The notes under the pieces were generated by a model. That model was not told the DNA's origin and ran no database searches. It saw only the letters and a program-made list of their open reading frames with translations. Below, in pieces: positions 58,809 to 64,000 of a stretch of 64,000 bases of DNA; within the stretch, counting starts at the first letter, position 1, and each line of letters opens with the position of its first letter. This DNA is from Merluccius polli (Eukaryota; Chordata; Actinopteri; Gadiformes; Merlucciidae). Where the stretch lies: the NCBI GenBank assembly GCA_030340625.1, contig JAOPHQ010002906.1, positions 1 to 64,000 on the forward strand. Reading direction: 5' to 3'. A program made the translations under genes and the position numbers.

Positions 58809-59613
58809 CTGGAGAGAGAGACAGAGAGAGAAAGACAGAGAGAGAGAGGTGGAGGGGTAAAAGTGAAATTATCACCTCTGAAATTGGTGGAAAAAGCTGC
58901 AAGCCTATTCTGGGTGTGAAGTATTACATTTGCGGGTCATCTAAAAAAAAAAAAGAAAAGGAAGAAAGTGGGGATAAAGAAAGTGGGGAGAGAGAGAGAC
59001 TCTGTGGCGTGCTTTCCCCGCCGTGCGGCTGAGAACACCTGCTGCTTTGCTAATTGAGGGGAGGAACGGGTGTGGGGGGGGGGGCAGAGGAGAGAGGAAA
59101 TAGAAAATCTCACCCCTTGCTCTCCCCTCTCCTCCCCCCCCCCCCCCCCCTCTCTCTCTCTCTCCACGATGCCACCCCTTCACTCCTCGCAATCCCACTG
59201 CTTTCTGCTACCTCTGTCTCGCTGTGGGTTGTCATCACACACACACTAGACCCGCAACTATCGTAGTCAGCTCTCCGGGGCTCCCCTCCAGAATGGGGAC
59301 TCTTGACACGAAAATGTCTTTAATTACCCCTCTCCCTCTCTCTCCCTCCCTTTCCCTCTCTCTCTCTCTCTCTCTCTCTCTAGGACAAGAGGGGAGAGCT
59401 GTAGCAGCAGCAGCAGGCGTCGGCTTGCTTTAGGACGACAAAAGATCCGGAGGAGGGGAAGAGGGGAGGATGGGGGAGGAGGGGAGGGGTGGGGCACACC
59501 CCGGGGAGTCTGGAGAAGGAACTTGTCAAGAGGCTCCTTGCATGGGAGCAAGGGAGAGACCGGAGAGTGCCAGAAATGTAGAGACGGCGCGAGGGAGAGA
59601 GAGCCAGAGGGTG

Positions 59614-59647
<34 letters not shown>

Positions 59648-60957
59648 TGCGAGGGAGAGGGTGCTGCTGCATGTTGTGAGCAGAGCTGATCTTTGTCATC
59701 ATAGAGCACACACACGCACTCTCCTGATTGGTTGAGATTGGCTCAACAGCGCTCATATGGATGTGATGCAACATTAAGATAAGTTGTGAATAACTACTAA
59801 ATCATCGATAACTCAAAAAGTAGGCCCTTGTGGTCATTACAGTACCTTGCAGTGCTCACTACGCAGCACCAATATGGTGCTCGCTTCATCACGCACACAA
59901 GCACTTCTGGGTCACAGTGACATCACAAGGGCTGTGTTCGACTCGGTCCACTGTGGTTCCCTATTGGTCCACTCTGGTTCCCTACGTCGTGCACTACTTA
60001 ATACTAGGGGCGTAACGATGCATCGTGACACTTATCGCGATGCAAAGCTGTCACGATGCGCATCGTGGAGGTGAAGAACTGTTTTAAAATTGCATTATTT
60101 GAGCACAAGAGGGCAAGTTTTAACTTGGCTTGGCTCAATTTTTGAGCCAATTTCTTGACTTATTTTGTTGTGTTGACATTGCTGTGTTGCATACATAAAA
60201 CTATGGTTACATACAAAACATTGCATATAAAATGAGACTGAGTGTAAGTAAACATGCACATCTCGTTCAAATCCCTGGCTCAGATACTTAAAAGAATTGA
60301 CAAAAAGTTGCAATTGGGGCACTTTTACCCATCAAGTATTTGTATCTTTCATTAGACCACAAAGCATTAGTTATCTTGTAATCATTATTTTCTAAATTTT
60401 CTTGTAATCATTATTTTCTAAATTTTCTTGTAATCATTATTTTGCCTGGATAAACTGCCACTTGCGTCGGCAACAACAATATAATATTCCTTTAGGCGTA
60501 TGTGGTTATTCCCAGTATGAATCCCAGTGAGAACGTGCAGATATCCATTTATTATGCCTTCATTCACCATAATACACATGCAATGTTCACTACTTAAACT
60601 TTGACTAACTCGTCTCCACTCTTCTTAATTCTCCTGCCTTCTGAGCGGTCAAAGGTTGACTTCTAACACGTGTCGGGCTGTCGGCTTGTTTATGCCACCA
60701 ACACACGTGTCTCAATTCCCCCTATACTTATACCCTGAAAAGTGTACTATATAGTGTTCTCCATATAGGGAATCAGGAATGAGGGATCAAGTGAGCCAGA
60801 TCTTGTTGTCCTGACCACTACACCCTAGCCGTGACCACGGCAACAGGGTGGAGTGGGGTCAACAACAGCTCTCTGGTGGTGTTAGCGTAGTGTGGCTTTG
60901 TGTCGTCTGCCCGTGCAAGGCTGTTAGGAGGCAATAAATTACTATCATTTGGATTAT

Positions 60958-60989
<32 letters not shown>

Positions 60990-61035
60990 AAGTGGCGATA
61001 TTAAAATTAAAATACAATAAAATAAAACAGTGATG

Positions 61036-62410
61036 GGGCCCTATCTTGCCGGTCTGAAACGCAAGTATCAAGCACAAAGCGCAAGTGGCTTTGTGGGCGG
61101 ATCTTGGGCGCTGTTGCTATTATGCCGGCGGGATAAATGACTCTTGCGCCCAGCGCAAATCTAAAATGGGTTGGTCTGAAGTAGCTTCATTAGTCATAGG
61201 TGTGGTTTGGGCGTAACGTGCAATAAACCAATCAGAGCGTCGGCTCACATTCCCTTTAAATGCAGGCGCGCTTGTTCCATGGCGAGCACATCGCGCATCA
61301 CCACTACTGGACCCAGACGTGTCCAATCCCGCCGTAGCGCGCGCATGCCCATCAGAGGGAAAAATAATTAGTTCTTCTGTTTAAATCTTTTCAGCTTTTT
61401 ATTTTCTGTTGACAAAATGTAAATAAAGAAATGTCACAAAGACATACTTTCCGATGTTTTGGCCTCACTCTCACTGAATCACGAGGTTATGAATGCATGG
61501 TGATATATTTGCAATGTAGTCTAACATTAGACCGAGATTACTTTGCTCACTATAGATGATGCAGCTCTTCTGTCAAATAAGCTCTCCTCTCCCGTGCTGC
61601 TGCTGGGGTATTTGGGTTAAATGGCATCGGCACATGCAGTTCAACATCACGTCTCCTGAAGTCCTGTAATATTTCCTCATTTATGTCAACACATCCACGA
61701 TTCATGGAAATGTTGTGTAAAACACAACATGCCACAAAGAATGCTGCGACTTTTTATCTTTTTTTATCCAAACACCTGAAGCGCATTTTCAGTATGCCGA
61801 ATGTTCTTTCAATTACACCGCGTGTTCCTGTGTTTTTTCGATTATAAAACATTTCACGCGCTGTTGCTGGCATAATAAAAGGTGTCATCCTGGTGTCCTT
61901 ATATATCTATGTGTCTTGCAACTATTGGTCAAACAGGTTAATTTGATCCATCATTACTATTAGCCTGAATATTTTTGGGTAACTGTGTACGCTAGATTTA
62001 TGCCTATTTGTTCACATATGTGGTAATATTTTTGCTTGTATGTATGGTTTGCAAAAATGGGAACTGCTTCCTTGTAGATGAGAGAAGCAAAGTGTATGCA
62101 CGTTGTACACTACATTATGGCCAAGCATGCGCCCTTAAAATAGCGTCTGAATAAGCGCCACTGACTTTAGACTCGGTTTTTCCTGGTCTGTGGCGCAATT
62201 GTTTTCTGAAACTGCAAAATAGCACCAGGGAACGTTTGCGCCGGGACACGCCTCCTGTTTTCGCTGAACCGCCCCCGGAGCGCAACTTCATTCCCTAAGT
62301 TAAGGACTTGCGCCGGTTGAGGGAAAATTCCAATGTGCGTCGGGTGCAAAATAGGAATTGTACAAGCGCCAGTGTACAAAGTCAATTGCGCTGAGTGCAA
62401 GATAGGGCCC
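61036..62410. mobile_element. PIF/Harbinger DNA transposon, decayed (1.38 kb)
   Basis: The ends GGGCCCTATCTTGC and GCAAGATAGGGCCC are perfect inverted repeats. They are flanked by the same 3-bp word, ATG (61033-61035 and 62411-62413). A 3-bp duplication and these ends fit PIF/Harbinger. Subterminal regions share GCGCAA-type words. The interior keeps a minus-strand transposase remnant. Confidence 0.88.
61550..61880 (-). pseudogene. Harbinger transposase C-terminal remnant
   Basis: One minus-strand frame reads IMPATAREMFYNRKNTGTRG, VIERTFGILKMRFRCLDKK, a stop, then KVAAFFVACCVLHNISM and on to ELHHL. VIERTFGxLKxRFRCL and CCVLHNI are signature blocks of the HARBI1-type nuclease. The stop codon and shortened spacing between them, and the absence of upstream parts, make it non-functional. 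Confidence 0.85.
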
Positions 62411-62735
62411 ATGGTGTTCACCATTAAATTTCCCCAAGTTGTGCTCCAACCTTTCAGACGTGTTTTAATTAATTTCTTTACATTGTTTTAAATTGCTTCA
62501 GAAAGAACCAACACAGAATGCTTTGTTGCAGCAGCAGAAGAAACAAGGGGGTGGCTATTAGCCGTTTAGCCTAGCGGAAAGATGGAAAGAAAGAAGGAGA
62601 AAATAAAGAGAAGCAAAGTACACGGCACAGGAGGCAGGCAGAGACGGGTGATCACAGCAGAGGGATAGATGGGAAAGATGGGAGAAAGAGAATAGCAGTG
62701 TTGAACTGGGAGAGAGACTAAATGAACAGCGTCAG

Positions 62736-62780
<45 letters not shown>

Positions 62781-63094
62781 TCAAACAAACTAAGTTTATT
62801 GTGGTTAAATTAACAAGTGTCATCTCCACATTTGACTCATTGTGCTAAATGCTTTTATGTTTATGTAAAGCCATTTCTGAAATTAATATTTCATGTTTGT
62901 GCTTATTTTTTCTCTGTCTCTCTTTCTCTGAGTGTATATTTTCTCCACCCCCCCCCCCCCCACCTCATCCATGCTGCTAGTCATTACAGCCTTTTTTTTC
63001 TGGAGGTATCAAAGCAAACACCATGTCAGTCTAAGTGAGGGAGGCATACCCCAAAGACTGACAGCGGAGAGAGGGGATATGCAGAGTTTACTCT

Positions 63095-63161
63095 CTTCTT
63101 CTTCTTCTTCTTCTTCTTCTTCTTCTTCTTCTTCTTCTTCTTCTTCTTCTTCTTCTTCTTC
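63095..63161. repeat. (CTT)n triplet array
   Basis: About 22 TTC/CTT triplets. The poly-Ser frame across it is not a gene. Confidence 0.95.
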
Positions 63162-64000
63162 TCTGTGTGCGCCAGCGTTTCAAACCGGCAGAGGAGCGCC
63201 ACGGCGGTGGCACTTTTTAATGAGACGGGGCCGCGATCGCCCTCGCTTTGTTTCCCAGACGCTAGGAGAGGAAGACAAAGGGTCCCATAGCTAACCGAAA
63301 TCTCAAAAGTTTTGTGCTTGTGGAGTGAAAAAATACATTATTGTAAGGTAATTGGTAATTGACAGTTAAGCTAATTCCCAAATACAGTGAGTGTGTGGCG
63401 GTGGTGTCGGTGACTACTAGGCGCGTGGTGCATCAACATTGAGAAGCGGGAAAAATATAAAAAGTTTTGTTCAGCCCTTCAGGATTGTGCGTGTGTGCGC
63501 GTGGCGTGCGGCGCCCGGAGCTACAGTAAATGGAACACGCCTCGGCGGTAATGGAGCCATCACGTTCATTAACTAATAGCACTTGAGCTAAGCTAACGAG
63601 ACGGGCGGCGGCATCAGAGAAAGGCCGCGGCTCTACAGGTGATAACCCTATTTGGCGGTGACATTTTTTAGTGTAAAGTCACCGCGGCGGCGAGATCAAA
63701 GGCAGACTCCCCCATTGGGTCCAATTAGAAACTATGGCATTGTAGAGGGGGGGGGAGGGAGGGGGGTGGGGGGTAGGTCGGTTGGCTAGGAGAAGAGGAG
63801 GGAGGCGTTGTGGGTGGTGGTGGCCGAGGGAGTAAAAAAAATAAAAAATGTTGAGTTATGATATTCATCATCTGTGGAGGAGTGGCCTTTTCCTGGTGCA
63901 GGTCTTCTGCCCGTAGCTGTGATCTCTCCCACCTACATCAAGGGGCAGAGGGGTCGGCTGGGTGGATGAAAGCCGGGCGTCCGAGAGGCGCAGGCACACG

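Larger units (their letters stand above)
58809..64000 (-). other. dennd1b intron (right part of window)
   Basis: No exon was recognised to the window edge. It contains C (59135-59150) and G (59620-59643) runs, a CT repeat (59358-59382), a GTT repeat (60960-60989), a Harbinger element (61036-62410), CT (62737-62777) and CTT (63095-63161) repeats, and a TAGGGGCGTAACGATGCATC word near 60005 that resembles a DNA-transposon end. A GC-rich stretch at 63170-63720 could be a conserved noncoding or CpG region; I see no coding sequence in it. Confidence 0.55.

Noticed and set aside
61120..61326. 68-residue minus frame at one end of the Harbinger element
   Set aside because: It covers the subterminal noncoding GCGCAA-rich zone and lacks transposase motifs.

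Overview
The window looks like teleost fish DNA. It has large introns with consensus GT/AG splice sites, very dense CA/GT, CT/GA and poly-C/G microsatellites, and fish-type hAT and PIF/Harbinger DNA transposons. The exons encode vertebrate Crumbs and DENND1 proteins. Family identities come from remembered vertebrate sequences, because no search could be run.

Layout. Positions 1-9.3 kb hold a tandem satellite, simple repeats, a CpG-rich block that may contain a first exon of an unknown minus-strand gene, and a 1.57-kb non-autonomous hAT element whose 8-bp target duplication is intact. From 9.4 to 29.2 kb on the plus strand lies a complete crb1 gene of 12 coding exons. It encodes a signal peptide, 16 EGF repeats, three laminin-G domains, a membrane segment and a cytoplasmic tail ending in ERLI. 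All exon phases agree if five single-base excesses, all in homopolymer runs in exons 6-8, are discounted; this gives about 1357 residues. Exon 11 can also read through its donor into a second, hydrophobic C-terminus.

The last intron of crb1 holds the most interesting signal. Three small plus-strand exons (27538-27625, 27927-27967, 28480-28728) have mutually compatible phases and predict a 125-residue protein. It has a short ectodomain, one membrane segment, a CRB3-like juxtamembrane motif (KLRERRQT) and a C-terminal ERLV. The last of these exons is also phase-compatible with crb1 exon 11, so it could instead be an alternative crb1 tail. 

From 34.7 to 58.8 kb on the minus strand lie ten 3' exons of dennd1b, a RAB35 exchange factor. 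They run tail-to-tail with crb1, and the gene's 5' end lies beyond the window. The crb1-dennd1b neighbourhood matches human CRB1-DENND1B. In human, CRB2-DENND1A and CRB3-DENND1C are also neighbours, so a CRB3-like unit between crb1 and dennd1b fits an ancient CRB-DENND1 linkage group. The rest is intronic or intergenic: MITEs, two decayed Harbinger elements (41.2-42.6 kb and 61.0-62.4 kb), probable SINE fragments and many microsatellites.
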